NCBI GenBank assembly: GCA_020635255.1
Contig: JACKAC010000003.1
Location: forward strand, 134,269-198,268
Direction: 5' to 3'
Length of the DNA: 64,000 nt
DNA from: Ignavibacteriales bacterium
Lineage (GTDB): Bacteria; Bacteroidota; Ignavibacteria; Tepidaquicellales; Tepidaquicellaceae
A program made the translations under genes and the position numbers. Positions 6,934 through 15,594 of the stretch are shown one piece after another; positions within the stretch are counted from its first letter, which is position 1; every line of letters starts with the position of its first letter. The notes beneath the pieces were generated by a model. The model saw only the letters and a list, made by a program, of their open reading frames with translations, ran no database searches and had not been told where the DNA came from.

Positions 6934-8651
6934 GCGAATACAATGCAGATGTAGTAATAGTAGGAGGCGGTATATCAGGATGTATAATGGCATGGAAACT
7001 TGCTTCATCCGGGGTAAACGTATTGGTACTCGAGGCAGGCGACCGGATCGATAGAAATAAATCCATCATGGCATACATGAATGATCCCAATAGGAGCAAT
7101 GACACACCTTATCCGCAAGTTGCAAACGCTCCTTTCCCGTCTATGGATAATCCGAATGATTATTACGTACAGATGGGACCGGATAATTTTCAAAGTAACT
7201 ATGTAAAAGCTCTCGGCGGTACGACATGGCACTGGCTGGGAACATGCCTTAGATTTGTTCCGAATGATTTTCGTATGAAGTCGGCTTACGGCGTCATGGT
7301 TGACTGGCCCATTACTTACAATGATCTTGAGTCATGGTACAGCCTGGCGGAAAGCACCCTCCCGGTTTCTGGGAATTCGGAGTTCGATCTCGGCGCGCCA
7401 AGAAGCCAGCCTTACATGATGAGCGAGATTCCGATGACTTATTCTGATAAGATAATTCAAAAAGCATTCGAAAATCTAACTCTTCCCGATGACCCATCCA
7501 TGAAGCTGGAAGTGAGAGGAACCCCGCAGGGAAGAAATTCAAAAGAATACGATAACCGCCCGGGATGCTGCGGCAGTAACAACTGCATTCCTATGTGTCC
7601 GGTTGGAGCAAAATATGACGGCTCGGTTCACGCGGCAAAAGCCGAACAAGCGGGAGCAAAAATCTTAACTAACACGACTGCTACTTTTATACAAACAAAC
7701 GAAGACGCGCAGGTAACAGGAATAAAATTCAAAACTCCCGAAGGTGATGGAGTCGCCACTGGAAAGATCTACGTTCTCGCCGCGCACGCCATCGAGACAC
7801 CTAAGCTTATGCTGATGTCAAAGGACGAACGTTATCCGAATGGTGTTGGAAATTCATCCGACCAGGTAGGCAGGAACCTGATGGATCACAACTGCGTGCT
7901 TAGCTATGGACTAACGAAAGACCCGGTATTTCCTTACCGCGCACCGCTATCGACAGCAGGAGTAGAAAATGTAAAGGACGGCGCATTTAGAAAGACTAGA
8001 GCCGCGTTCAGGATTGAAATCGGAAATGACGGTTGGTCATGGCCAGTCGGGTATCCTGAGGTTCTTGCTCCATGGATGCTAAAAAAATCGGGTAGAACAT
8101 ATAACAAAAATGCACCCGTAGGTCAGGAAACAAAAGAAACATACAGCCCGGACGAGCAGAGCAAAGATTTCTTTTATGGTAAGAATTTCCGTAACATGAT
8201 AAAGCAGAACGTCGAGCGTGAGATAAGATTTGCTTTCCTGGTCGAGCAGCCGCCTGATCCGAATAACAGGATCGTACCGGACTTCGAAAAACTCGACTCA
8301 TTCGGACTACCGAGACCAAAGATATACTATACAATAGACGATTATACTAAGGCAGGTATTAATGTTGCGGTCGATCTGCAGAAAAAAATGCTCGACTCAC
8401 TAAATGCCACCCAACAGCATCACAGCTGGCCATATGGCGCCGGACATATTGTAGGTACAACAAGAATGGGAAGTGACCCCAAAACCTCCGTTGTAGACAC
8501 GGATCTCCGATGTCACGACCACAAAAACATGTTCATTTTGGGAAGCAACACCTTCCCGACAGTCGCAGCATCAAACCCGACGCTTACTATTGTCGCGATG
8601 ACACTAAAGTGTGTTGATGCAGTGCAGAAGCAACTGCAGGAAATGGAATAA
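6930..8651 (+). CDS. GMC-family FAD-dependent oxidoreductase, large subunit
   Basis: A 573-residue GMC oxidoreductase oxidising a sugar or alcohol in the periplasm with its Tat-exported partner. Visible are the FAD Rossmann motif GGGISG (residues 12-17), 'GGTTWHWLG' (GMC signature 1 region), the cysteine cluster Cys213/214/219/223 in 'GCCGSNNCIPMCPVGAKY' as in FeS-containing FAD-glucose/fructose dehydrogenases, 'HIVGTTRMG', and 'FPTVAASNPTLTI' with the catalytic region near the C-terminus. I chose the ATG at 6930, not one 51 bases upstream, because GGAAGGAG lies just before it, the ATGA overlap with the small subunit is intact, and the FAD motif then sits at the usual distance. The substrate cannot be read from sequence. 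Confidence 0.92.
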   Translation: MSEYNADVVIVGGGISGCIMAWKLASSGVNVLVLEAGDRIDRNKSIMAYMNDPNRSNDTPYPQVANAPFPSMDNPNDYYVQMGPDNFQSNYVKALGGTTWHWLGTCLRFVPNDFRMKSAYGVMVDWPITYNDLESWYSLAESTLPVSGNSEFDLGAPRSQPYMMSEIPMTYSDKIIQKAFENLTLPDDPSMKLEVRGTPQGRNSKEYDNRPGCCGSNNCIPMCPVGAKYDGSVHAAKAEQAGAKILTNTTATFIQTNEDAQVTGIKFKTPEGDGVATGKIYVLAAHAIETPKLMLMSKDERYPNGVGNSSDQVGRNLMDHNCVLSYGLTKDPVFPYRAPLSTAGVENVKDGAFRKTRAAFRIEIGNDGWSWPVGYPEVLAPWMLKKSGRTYNKNAPVGQETKETYSPDEQSKDFFYGKNFRNMIKQNVEREIRFAFLVEQPPDPNNRIVPDFEKLDSFGLPRPKIYYTIDDYTKAGINVAVDLQKKMLDSLNATQQHHSWPYGAGHIVGTTRMGSDPKTSVVDTDLRCHDHKNMFILGSNTFPTVAASNPTLTIVAMTLKCVDAVQKQLQEME

Positions 8652-8668
8652 GAGAATATTAATTCTCT
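8651..8668. terminator. Short hairpin shared by two convergent genes
   Basis: AGAGAAT (8651-8657) and ATTCTCT (8662-8668) form a 7-bp stem over the two facing stop codons. There is no clear T run, so it is a weak bidirectional terminator candidate. Confidence 0.35.
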
Positions 8669-9726
8669 ATGTCGAGGAGTTGTAGTACCTCCACATCTCT
8701 CATCTCACTGAGATATGTGTCCAAAAAGTATTTATGTGATGCTCCTATGATAACCAAAACTTTTTGACCGGGATGCAATGCCGACGCTTTTCTTATATGT
8801 GATGCTATATTAAGATTTCTAACCTCCCATAGTGCAAGACGGCTCCTATCCAGTCCCGACGGAAGATTTGTTTTTAAAAAAATATCCCACTGCACAGCCA
8901 CGTCTTCTTTAACATATTCTGGAGAATTAATATATTCATAAAGTGGAAGCAGGTTTTTACTTTTAATATTATCCTTTGTCATCTCGTCGAGCTTAACAAA
9001 AATTTCCGCACCGGCTATACTTTTGAAAATATCTAACCCCTGTAGCTCCTCTGTTAACTGCCCGGCTATTTGCAAAAAAATGTCTTTGTCTGTATGGCTA
9101 TCTATGCTATACACCCTTTGCAAACCCTGCTCATAGGCAAGTTTTACTGCTATTGAATAAATTTCATTATTTGATTCAAGTTCACCATCCAGGAATGGGA
9201 TAAGTTCCACAACCTCAGACTCAGTTGGATTCCTTCCGTTTTCTTTTATGTATTTCCATTGTAGCACTGCCGATGGAATGTCATATGAGGCAATTAGATA
9301 TGTTATTAACTTCTCCCTCAAAGAATTCACCTTCATATTTTCTGAACTCGTTTCCATCAAATTTATAATACTATCTGCCATTAGCCGGGCGATGTCCGCC
9401 GGTATTCCCAGTTTATCCTGCATCTTCTCACCATATTCAATATTATCCTTTGCAAAAGCATCTACCACTTCGCCGTAAGATTCCTGGTTACTCTGCATAT
9501 AGTTAATTTCAAAAAAAGGCAAGCTTTCTATACATACCAGATCAGGCTTAAAATCCTTAAGAAGATCAACAAGTGGATCTACATAAGAAGGCTCAAATTC
9601 TTCACCTATGGTACTAAGATGAACCGTACCCAGAACAAGAATCTGTGTTTTTTGAGTATATCCATCTGTTACCAAACAAAGCAATAGAACGAATACAGCT
9701 ACCGCAGTGCCTCGCTTCATAAGCAT
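8659..9726 (-). CDS. Secreted DUF5694-like protein (TraB/TIKI-like fold)
   Basis: A 355-residue exported protein with a signal peptide (hydrophobic residues 7-20, cleavage near 'DGYTQ'). The mature N-terminus 'QILVLGTVHLS' followed by 'FKPDLVCIESLP' resembles the TraB/PrgY/GumN (TIKI) superfamily, in which GxxH motifs and an early Glu bind metal for peptidase-like activity; the second motif 'VIIGASHKYFLDTYL' near the C-terminus fits. DUF5694 proteins share these marks. Enzymatic function in this subgroup is not established. Two ATG codons at 9726 and 9720 are both possible starts. It converges on the GMC gene, separated by only 7 bases. Confidence 0.75.
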   Translation of the reverse strand: MLMKRGTAVAVFVLLLCLVTDGYTQKTQILVLGTVHLSTIGEEFEPSYVDPLVDLLKDFKPDLVCIESLPFFEINYMQSNQESYGEVVDAFAKDNIEYGEKMQDKLGIPADIARLMADSIINLMETSSENMKVNSLREKLITYLIASYDIPSAVLQWKYIKENGRNPTESEVVELIPFLDGELESNNEIYSIAVKLAYEQGLQRVYSIDSHTDKDIFLQIAGQLTEELQGLDIFKSIAGAEIFVKLDEMTKDNIKSKNLLPLYEYINSPEYVKEDVAVQWDIFLKTNLPSGLDRSRLALWEVRNLNIASHIRKASALHPGQKVLVIIGASHKYFLDTYLSEMRDVEVLQLLDIEN

Positions 9727-9851
9727 ACTTTTTTCTTATTTAGACTCTATCCTCAAAGAAGGGTTGCATATAAGTTGTTTCATATTTACTCCATAATAAT
9801 CTTGCATCTATAGGGCTTACTGTATATTTTATTTAAAATTAACAGATAATT

Positions 9852-11210
9852 ATGAAGACTTTACTAACTGTTTTATTAATGATTTTTACGGCTGTTGGTT
9901 ATTCGCAGACGATTAATAATATGACTCTTGTAGGAAGTAAGAACGAATATACTTCCGGTGGAACTCCCTCCGGCTGGCACTATTCGTCATGCTGGGGATA
10001 TACAGATCTCAACGGAAGGGAATACGCAATGATCGGATTTTACGGTGGAACGGCGTTTTATGACATTACAGATGCTCCAACGATCACAAACGTTGGGATG
10101 ATACCCGGACCCGGATCATTTTATAACTATAGGAATATTAAGACCTATTCCCATTATGCGTACATGGTGAGTGAAGGTGGAGACGGTTTACAAATAGTCG
10201 ACCTTCAATATCTTCCTGACTCCGTACACTTTATTAAGAGCTACTATTATACGGGATTTACAAAAGCACATACACTTTCGCAAAACGGGCATTATCTGTA
10301 CCTTAATGGTGGTAATAATAATCCAGCCGGTGGTGTAACTATACTGGATATTACCGATCCGGAAAATCCCGTAAAAAGAGGAACATGGTCGACTAGATAT
10401 GTACACGATTGCTATGTGAGGAATGACACTATTTATGCTGCGTGCATAAATGCGGGTTACCTGTCGATACTTAACGCAACGAATCCCGACAATATTACTT
10501 TAATTTCCGAGTTCACATATCCGCAGCCTGTAACACATAACGCATGGCTGTCAGCTGATGGGAATTATCTCGCAATCAGCAACGAAGGCGGTTCTAACCA
10601 TACATTCCTCTGGGATGTCACAAATAAAACGAACGCCATTCAGCTATCCGAGATTATTCCTTATGAAAACTCTATGGTGCATAACGCGATAATAAAAGGG
10701 GACTCTCTTTATATGGCGCATTACAGAGGCGGAATAATTGTCTGCGATATTTCGAATAAATCAACACCGGTTGAGGTTGGTCATTATGATACTTACCCAG
10801 GTTCCGGAACTGCTTACCAGGGAGCATGGATGGTTTATCCATTCTTCTCTTCCGGAAAGATCATCGGAAGCGATATTGCTACCGGACTCTATGTATTGAA
10901 GATGGGAACAAGCACTAACATCACTAACAATAACGGAATGAACCCGGATGAATATTCATTATCACAAAACTATCCTAACCCTTTTAACCCGATGACGAGA
11001 ATAGATTTCAACATTCCAAAAAGCGGGCTCGTAACGGTTAAGGTATATGATAATACCGGGCGTGAAGTTGCAACGCTGTTAAATGAAGATAGATCGAGCG
11101 GTGCGTATTCTGTTTACTTCGACGGAGCAAGTTTCTCAAGCGGTGTATATTTCTACTCTATAAAAACAGACGGCTTTACCGATACAAAGAAGATGCTTCT
11201 GGTAAAGTAG
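9852..11210 (+). CDS. T9SS-exported LVIVD / choice-of-anchor B repeat protein
   Basis: A 452-residue surface or secreted protein. After a signal peptide (cleavage after 'VGYSQ') come repeated LVIVD-type blades such as 'LQIVDL', 'VTILDITDPENPVKRG', 'LSILNATNPDNITLI' and 'IIVCDISNKSTPVEVG', the pattern of choice-of-anchor B proteins that form a beta-propeller. His-rich segments ('YVHDCYV', 'VTHNAW', 'MVHNAII') recur at blade-like spacing and could form a metal-binding face; this is inference. The last 80 residues are a T9SS sorting domain beginning 'QNYPNPFNPMTRI' and ending 'KKMLLVK'. The gene is monocistronic and closed by a strong terminator. Confidence 0.88.
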   Translation: MKTLLTVLLMIFTAVGYSQTINNMTLVGSKNEYTSGGTPSGWHYSSCWGYTDLNGREYAMIGFYGGTAFYDITDAPTITNVGMIPGPGSFYNYRNIKTYSHYAYMVSEGGDGLQIVDLQYLPDSVHFIKSYYYTGFTKAHTLSQNGHYLYLNGGNNNPAGGVTILDITDPENPVKRGTWSTRYVHDCYVRNDTIYAACINAGYLSILNATNPDNITLISEFTYPQPVTHNAWLSADGNYLAISNEGGSNHTFLWDVTNKTNAIQLSEIIPYENSMVHNAIIKGDSLYMAHYRGGIIVCDISNKSTPVEVGHYDTYPGSGTAYQGAWMVYPFFSSGKIIGSDIATGLYVLKMGTSTNITNNNGMNPDEYSLSQNYPNPFNPMTRIDFNIPKSGLVTVKVYDNTGREVATLLNEDRSSGAYSVYFDGASFSSGVYFYSIKTDGFTDTKKMLLVK

Positions 11211-11232
11211 AAAAAACAAATATATGAATTTA

Positions 11233-11260
11233 AAAACCCCGTCTAAAACGGGGTTTTTTT
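11233..11260 (+). terminator. Rho-independent terminator
   Basis: Ten-base stem AAAACCCCGT / ACGGGGTTTT (11233-11242 with 11248-11257) with a five-base loop and a T run, 22 bases after the LVIVD gene. Confidence 0.9.
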
Positions 11261-11530
11261 ATTACGAATCCTGAGAAACATTACTGATATAATAATTTTA
11301 CTAGAACATTAAAATATTAAATAGAGGTGCTAAGTATATGTTAAATATATACATGTCAAATATATTCTATTTTTGGTCTTTTTTTTAACGTTTTAATTTA
11401 CTTGTTTTATTGTCTTAATGGGATGTCAACCCAGATTGTTAATTAATTAACATTTATTTCTTTTAAAAAAGGGTGAAATAAATAATTTTTAAATTAATAT
11501 TCATTAAATAAACAACCCTTGGGGGTACTC
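11261..11530. other. AT-rich upstream region of an exported-protein gene
   Basis: With the terminator before it, this gap between genes exceeds 300 bases. It is strongly AT-rich with poly-T runs (for example around 11380) and a TTAATTAATTAA-like stretch near 11440. GGGGGT at 11521-11526 lies just before the ATG at 11531 and probably acts as ribosome-binding site. I see no ORF, tRNA or strong hairpin; a long AT-rich promoter is the simplest reading. Confidence 0.4.
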
Positions 11531-12532
11531 ATGAAAAAACATTTTTCTATTTTATTTCTTGTGGCTATTGTGGTAACAGGTGTAGCTTTTTTAGGTTTTT
11601 CACCTGACGGAGACAGAACTCCGAGAACCAAACAATCCTTCGACAATCCGAAAGTTGTATATGGACCTCAATTAGGAGATAATCCACAACCAATATCTGA
11701 ATCATTTGAAGCAGTAGGATTTCCACCAGCTGGATGGACAAAACTAAATCCGGACGGTGGTACTGGCTGGGATAGGCAAACTGTCGGCACAACTCCAATT
11801 CCGGGATGGAATGGCGGTGTCATAACTACTCCTCCGGGAGGTCTCACAGCTGTTGCTTTTTGTACATGGAATACAGGCGGTGCTGTTAGCAACGATCAAT
11901 GGCTTGTTACTCCGCAGATCACTAACGTTGGCGCTGGTGACTCATTAAGCTTCTGGATTCAATGTCCTGGATATACTAACGGTTCTTACCTTGATTATGT
12001 ATATATCATGGTATCGACAACAACTCCTACAACCGGAGCTTTCTCACCGGTAGATACTCTTTTCTGGCCTGCAGCTTCACCTGATACAAACTGGACCAGG
12101 TACGCATATAAACTTACTGACCTTGCAGGTGTAACAGCAGGATCTAACATCTATGTTGCATGGAGAGAAAAAGTTGCCGATAACTTCAACGACGGTGCTG
12201 CTATTCTTCTTGACCTTGTTGATGTAACTGTACTTACTGCTATCCAGCAAACAAGCAATCAAACTCCGGACGCATACAGACTTTCACAAAACTATCCGAA
12301 TCCTTTCAACCCGTCGACAAGCATTAACTTCGACATAGCTGCTAAAGGATTTGTATCGTTGAAAGTATATGATATGCTTGGCAGGGAAGTTGCAAATCTT
12401 GTTAATAAAGAATTAACTGCAGGAAGCTATTCCTATAACTTCGATGCAAGCAAGCTTAACAGTGGTATCTATTTCTATAAACTCCAAACTGGAAGCTTCG
12501 TCGAAACTAAGAAAATGATGTTAGTAAAATAA
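11531..12532 (+). CDS. T9SS-exported protein with jelly-roll (choice-of-anchor J-like) domain
   Basis: A 333-residue secreted protein. The signal peptide (residues 1-22) is followed by a module with 'SFEAVGFPPAGWTKLNPDGGTGWDRQTVGTTP', 'QWLVTPQI', 'LSFWIQCPG' and 'NIYVAWREK', the marks of the cleaved-adhesin/choice-of-anchor J beta-sandwich. The C-terminus is a T9SS sorting domain ('QNYPNPFNPSTSI' to 'KKMMLVK'). I set the start at ATG 11531 rather than the TTG at 11519 because the signal peptide begins there and GGGGGT precedes it. It is the tandem paralogue of the gene at 12824: the whole domain aligns, including the 'WNGGVIT.PPGG' stretch. Cargo role on the cell surface is inference. Confidence 0.88.
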   Translation: MKKHFSILFLVAIVVTGVAFLGFSPDGDRTPRTKQSFDNPKVVYGPQLGDNPQPISESFEAVGFPPAGWTKLNPDGGTGWDRQTVGTTPIPGWNGGVITTPPGGLTAVAFCTWNTGGAVSNDQWLVTPQITNVGAGDSLSFWIQCPGYTNGSYLDYVYIMVSTTTPTTGAFSPVDTLFWPAASPDTNWTRYAYKLTDLAGVTAGSNIYVAWREKVADNFNDGAAILLDLVDVTVLTAIQQTSNQTPDAYRLSQNYPNPFNPSTSINFDIAAKGFVSLKVYDMLGREVANLVNKELTAGSYSYNFDASKLNSGIYFYKLQTGSFVETKKMMLVK

Positions 12533-12553
12533 TGTCTTTAAATCTGATTTTTC

Positions 12554-12588
12554 AAACCCTGATCTGGTCTACGGGTCAGGGTTTTTTA
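12554..12588 (+). terminator. Rho-independent terminator
   Basis: AAACCCTGA (12554-12562) pairs with TCAGGGTTT (12576-12584), followed by TTT, 22 bases after the stop of the gene at 11531. The remaining sequence up to 12823 is AT-rich with poly-T tracts and no visible gene. Confidence 0.85.
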
Positions 12589-12823
12589 TTATCCCTTTCT
12601 TCAGTTGTAGCGAAAACCCCTTCACTATAAAATACCCTTAGAAAAAAATGCGTAAATTGCAACTGTAATTACAGCAATTTAGAAAATTACTTAAATTTTA
12701 GTTTTTTTATTTAATTTTTTTAACTATCTTATATTCCTTTGTCTTACACCTGGGAGGTTAATAGATTACTTTAAGTCTATGGAATCACTATATCCAATAA
12801 AAACAAAAACCTCCGAGGGTATC

Positions 12824-13822
12824 ATGAAAAAGACTATAGCCTCATTTATAATTCTATCTGCATTTCTTGTATATCTATTCTTGATGGGATTTTCGCTTCA
12901 GGGTGATAAAGTGCCCGGTACAAGTCCTTCCGGTGACGGACAGGAAGTTGTCTTTGGTCCGGAGGTAGAAAATCCGGTGATCGGTTTATACGAATCATTC
13001 GAAAATACAACTTTTCCACCAAACGGATGGAAAAAATTTAACCCCCTGGGCGGAACGGGATGGACCAGACAGACAGTCGGCACTTCTCCTATGCCGGGAT
13101 GGAATGGAGGTGTCATCACTGCTCCGCCGGGTGGTCAATCGGCAATTGCATATTGCACCTGGAATACCAGCGGATCGACAAGTACAGATCAATGGCTTGT
13201 TACTCCTAAGCTTGATAATATAAGCGACCAGGATTCACTGGTGTTTAGGATAAAGTACCCGGGGTTTTCGCATAACTATCAGGACTTCGTAGATATTATG
13301 ATCTCTACTACCGGTGCAAGTATTGGATCATTTTATACAGCACACACAATGTTCTGGGCAGGCGGAACAAACGATACTAACTGGGTCAGACGTGCATTCA
13401 AACTAACCTCCTTCCCGGGTGTTACTGCGGGCTCACATGTGTATATTGCATTCAGAGAAAGAGTTTCAAATAATTACAACGAAGGCGGCGCTATCTTCCT
13501 CGACGTAACCGAGATAACAACTTTAACCAATATACAATTAACCGGATCAGGCATCCCGGATAAATTTGCACTTAAACAAAACTACCCTAATCCTTTCAAC
13601 CCGTCGACAAAGATAAGATTTGATATTCCTGTTAGGGAAAATACAAAACTGGATATTTTCAATTCGGCAGGACAGCAAGTGTCTTCGCTAATTAACAAAG
13701 AGCTCCAGCCCGGTTCATACGAATATACCTTCGACGGTTCACAGCTAACAAGCGGTGTGTATTTCTATAGACTACAGACAGGCAATTTTGTGGAAACAAA
13801 GAGAATGATACTGGTCAAATAA
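12824..13822 (+). CDS. T9SS-exported jelly-roll protein, paralogue of the preceding gene
   Basis: A 332-residue secreted protein, paralogous over its full length to the gene at 11531: signal peptide, 'SFENTTFPPNGWKKFNPLGGTGWTRQTVGTSP', 'DQWLVTPKL', 'HVYIAFRERVSNN', then the T9SS domain 'QNYPNPFNPSTKIRFDIP' to 'KRMILVK'. The start at 12824 follows GAGGG at 12815-12819 and begins the signal peptide; the frame stays open another 45 bases upstream from an unlikely ATG at 12779. The last 93 bases are identical to the end of the gene at 15595, although the rest of the two proteins is unrelated. Its 3' end overlaps the convergent gene by eight bases. Confidence 0.88.
   Translation: MKKTIASFIILSAFLVYLFLMGFSLQGDKVPGTSPSGDGQEVVFGPEVENPVIGLYESFENTTFPPNGWKKFNPLGGTGWTRQTVGTSPMPGWNGGVITAPPGGQSAIAYCTWNTSGSTSTDQWLVTPKLDNISDQDSLVFRIKYPGFSHNYQDFVDIMISTTGASIGSFYTAHTMFWAGGTNDTNWVRRAFKLTSFPGVTAGSHVYIAFRERVSNNYNEGGAIFLDVTEITTLTNIQLTGSGIPDKFALKQNYPNPFNPSTKIRFDIPVRENTKLDIFNSAGQQVSSLINKELQPGSYEYTFDGSQLTSGVYFYRLQTGNFVETKRMILVK
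13730..13822 (+). repeat. 93-bp exact repeat, copy 1 (end of a T9SS sorting domain)
   Basis: From TTCGACGGTTC to the stop codon this sequence is base-for-base identical to 16870-16962. It encodes the last 30 residues of the sorting domain, including 'SGVYFYRLQTGNFVETKRM'. Synonymous positions also match, which points to recent copying. Confidence 0.9.
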
Positions 13823-15272
13823 TAGAAGTTTCGATCTCCCTTATCTTTTGCAAAAGCCATGGTTTATTGATCATGGCTTTTTCGTTTACAACCTCTTCTT
13901 TCAGCTTTACAAAATCATACTCCCTTTCATCGATGCGGTTTTTTATGTCAAATAATTTCTTCGCAAAGTTAATATAATTTAAAAAGACCGGTTTTGTCGG
14001 AGCAGTTACATATCTTTCACTGTTAATAAAATGCTTGTACCCGTCTATATTGGAATAAAACGGTTCTATCTCATTCATGTCATAATATATCTTTAAATAT
14101 AGGGATTTAAGCTGGTGCTTGTATGTCATTTCATCGGAAACTACTTTCGAAGCCATCTCAAGCGCTCCATCGAAATTATTAATGTGGTAGAAATAAAGCG
14201 CCCTGCAAAAAGAATAAGCATTATCTCTCCTTTGCTCCTCCAGCTCGCTTATATAATTCTCAATAAACTCGTCCACCCATTTAAATTCTTTCACCTCGAG
14301 TCCCGTTATGACCGTATTAAAATACGTTATGTGTGTCATGTACTTTCCCATCCTGTAATAACCCCTGTCTACATTTTCCCTGTACAGCTCAAAATGATCC
14401 CGTTGTAGATCTGTTTCTCCTTTATTCGCCGCATAGTAGCAGTAATTAGTGAGAGCAGTGAAAATATTCCTTTTATCTATCTCATTCAGTTTGCTGTAAT
14501 GACCTCTGATTATATCTCTTAACTCTCTGTAGTGTTTGCGTTCCTGTGTTCTGCCCAGCTTATACATGTTGTAGTAATACTTAACATAAATAATATCGTT
14601 ATGCTGTTCTGCTTCCACATCCAGGTATCTTTCCAGTTCTTTTCTCTCCTCCGGATTCCTGCCATAGCTAAACCTGTCCAGGTATGAATTAGAGATCTCT
14701 GTCTCCAGATACATTGCGCTGATCAGGAAATAGATCCTTAATGAATCATATATCTCCAGTTTCAGCTCGTCTATCTTTACATCGGATTTTTCATACCTGT
14801 TTTTGTGATCTAGTTCTATCAAACCGAGCAGATTCTTTCTCTCGTAATAACTCCTGTCATGGATGATTTCTCCCTCCATACTCAAAAGCAGTTTATCATA
14901 TTTCTTCTCGAACAGTTTCCTTTGATCTCTCCTGACAAACTCTTCGGCAAGAAGAGAATTCACTTTAAACCTATCCCCTTTTACTTTGCAGATTACTAAA
15001 AACTCCTCTGCTCTTTTCAAAAGGTTTGACAAAAGATTTCGCATACGAGCATCATTAAACTTCTTCCCCGGATAGATCTTTGCGAATATCTTTTCCTTTG
15101 TTACCCAGCTGCTTTCAAACCGGGGATAGAATTTTTTTATCGCCCCATAAAGAGATAAAAGAACTTTGTCTTTATTGTGAAAAGGGGAATTAAGAAATAA
15201 TCCGAATTCTTTAAATTCCTTCTCTGAAAAGGTTCTTAAAAGCCCTATGGATTTGCTTTCCATCATACCCAA
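13815..15272 (-). CDS. Conserved hypothetical helical protein, 485 aa
   Basis: A cytoplasmic protein with no signal peptide. It begins 'LLRTFSEKEFKEFGLFLNSPFHNKDKVLLSLYGAIKKFYP', followed by 'RMRNLLSNLLKRAEEFL'. This N-terminal block recurs, as far as I know, in a family common in Ignavibacteria and relatives whose function is unassigned. The rest is Lys/Glu/Tyr-rich and entirely helical, compatible with TPR-like solenoid repeats. No enzyme motif is visible. It converges on the T9SS gene at 12824 and overlaps its end by eight bases; an alternative start a few codons downstream is possible (MGMMES). Confidence 0.75.
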   Translation of the reverse strand: MGMMESKSIGLLRTFSEKEFKEFGLFLNSPFHNKDKVLLSLYGAIKKFYPRFESSWVTKEKIFAKIYPGKKFNDARMRNLLSNLLKRAEEFLVICKVKGDRFKVNSLLAEEFVRRDQRKLFEKKYDKLLLSMEGEIIHDRSYYERKNLLGLIELDHKNRYEKSDVKIDELKLEIYDSLRIYFLISAMYLETEISNSYLDRFSYGRNPEERKELERYLDVEAEQHNDIIYVKYYYNMYKLGRTQERKHYRELRDIIRGHYSKLNEIDKRNIFTALTNYCYYAANKGETDLQRDHFELYRENVDRGYYRMGKYMTHITYFNTVITGLEVKEFKWVDEFIENYISELEEQRRDNAYSFCRALYFYHINNFDGALEMASKVVSDEMTYKHQLKSLYLKIYYDMNEIEPFYSNIDGYKHFINSERYVTAPTKPVFLNYINFAKKLFDIKNRIDEREYDFVKLKEEVVNEKAMINKPWLLQKIREIETSII

Positions 15273-15594
15273 AACTACTTATAAATAGCATACAAATCAA
15301 ACCTAATAAAATGAGTATAAATCCTGTAATCATAATGATTATATGGCATTCTATTGAATAATATTACCTCCTGCATAGTGCAATTACTGAAATAATTCTT
15401 TGCTAAATCATGCTCTGATTTTTTATGTTTGATTAAAAATTATATTCCTGTGAGCAAAAGATTTTTCCATTCAACCATATTTCCCTTTGCAATTTATTCC
15501 TGGCTCACAGGACAGGCTGATAAGTCCCCAAGGGATTTAATATCTTGAGGGGACCGGGAAGCCTCTATAAAATTTCCTAATCAAGGAGGAACAT
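15273..15594. promoter_or_regulatory. Divergent promoter region with a structured leader at 15514-15564
   Basis: This 322-base gap separates the divergent genes at 13815 and 15595. Its right part can fold: AGGCT (15514-15518) with AGCCT (15560-15564), GTCCCC (15524-15529) with GGGGAC (15549-15554), and AAG (15530-15532) with CTT (15544-15546). The structure lies 30 bases before the ATG, just upstream of AAGGAGG (15583-15589). No T run follows, so it is a leader element rather than a terminator. I do not recognise it as a known riboswitch. Confidence 0.45.

Noticed and set aside
12779..12823. Upstream ATG extending the jelly-roll gene by 15 codons
   Set aside because: The extension would place polar residues before the signal peptide, while ATG 12824 has GAGGG at the right distance.
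15514..15564. Hammerhead ribozyme (CTGATAA followed by a GGGAA-like core)
   Set aside because: The CUGAUGA and GAAA cores are not intact, and the outer stem pairs the wrong strands for a hammerhead fold.
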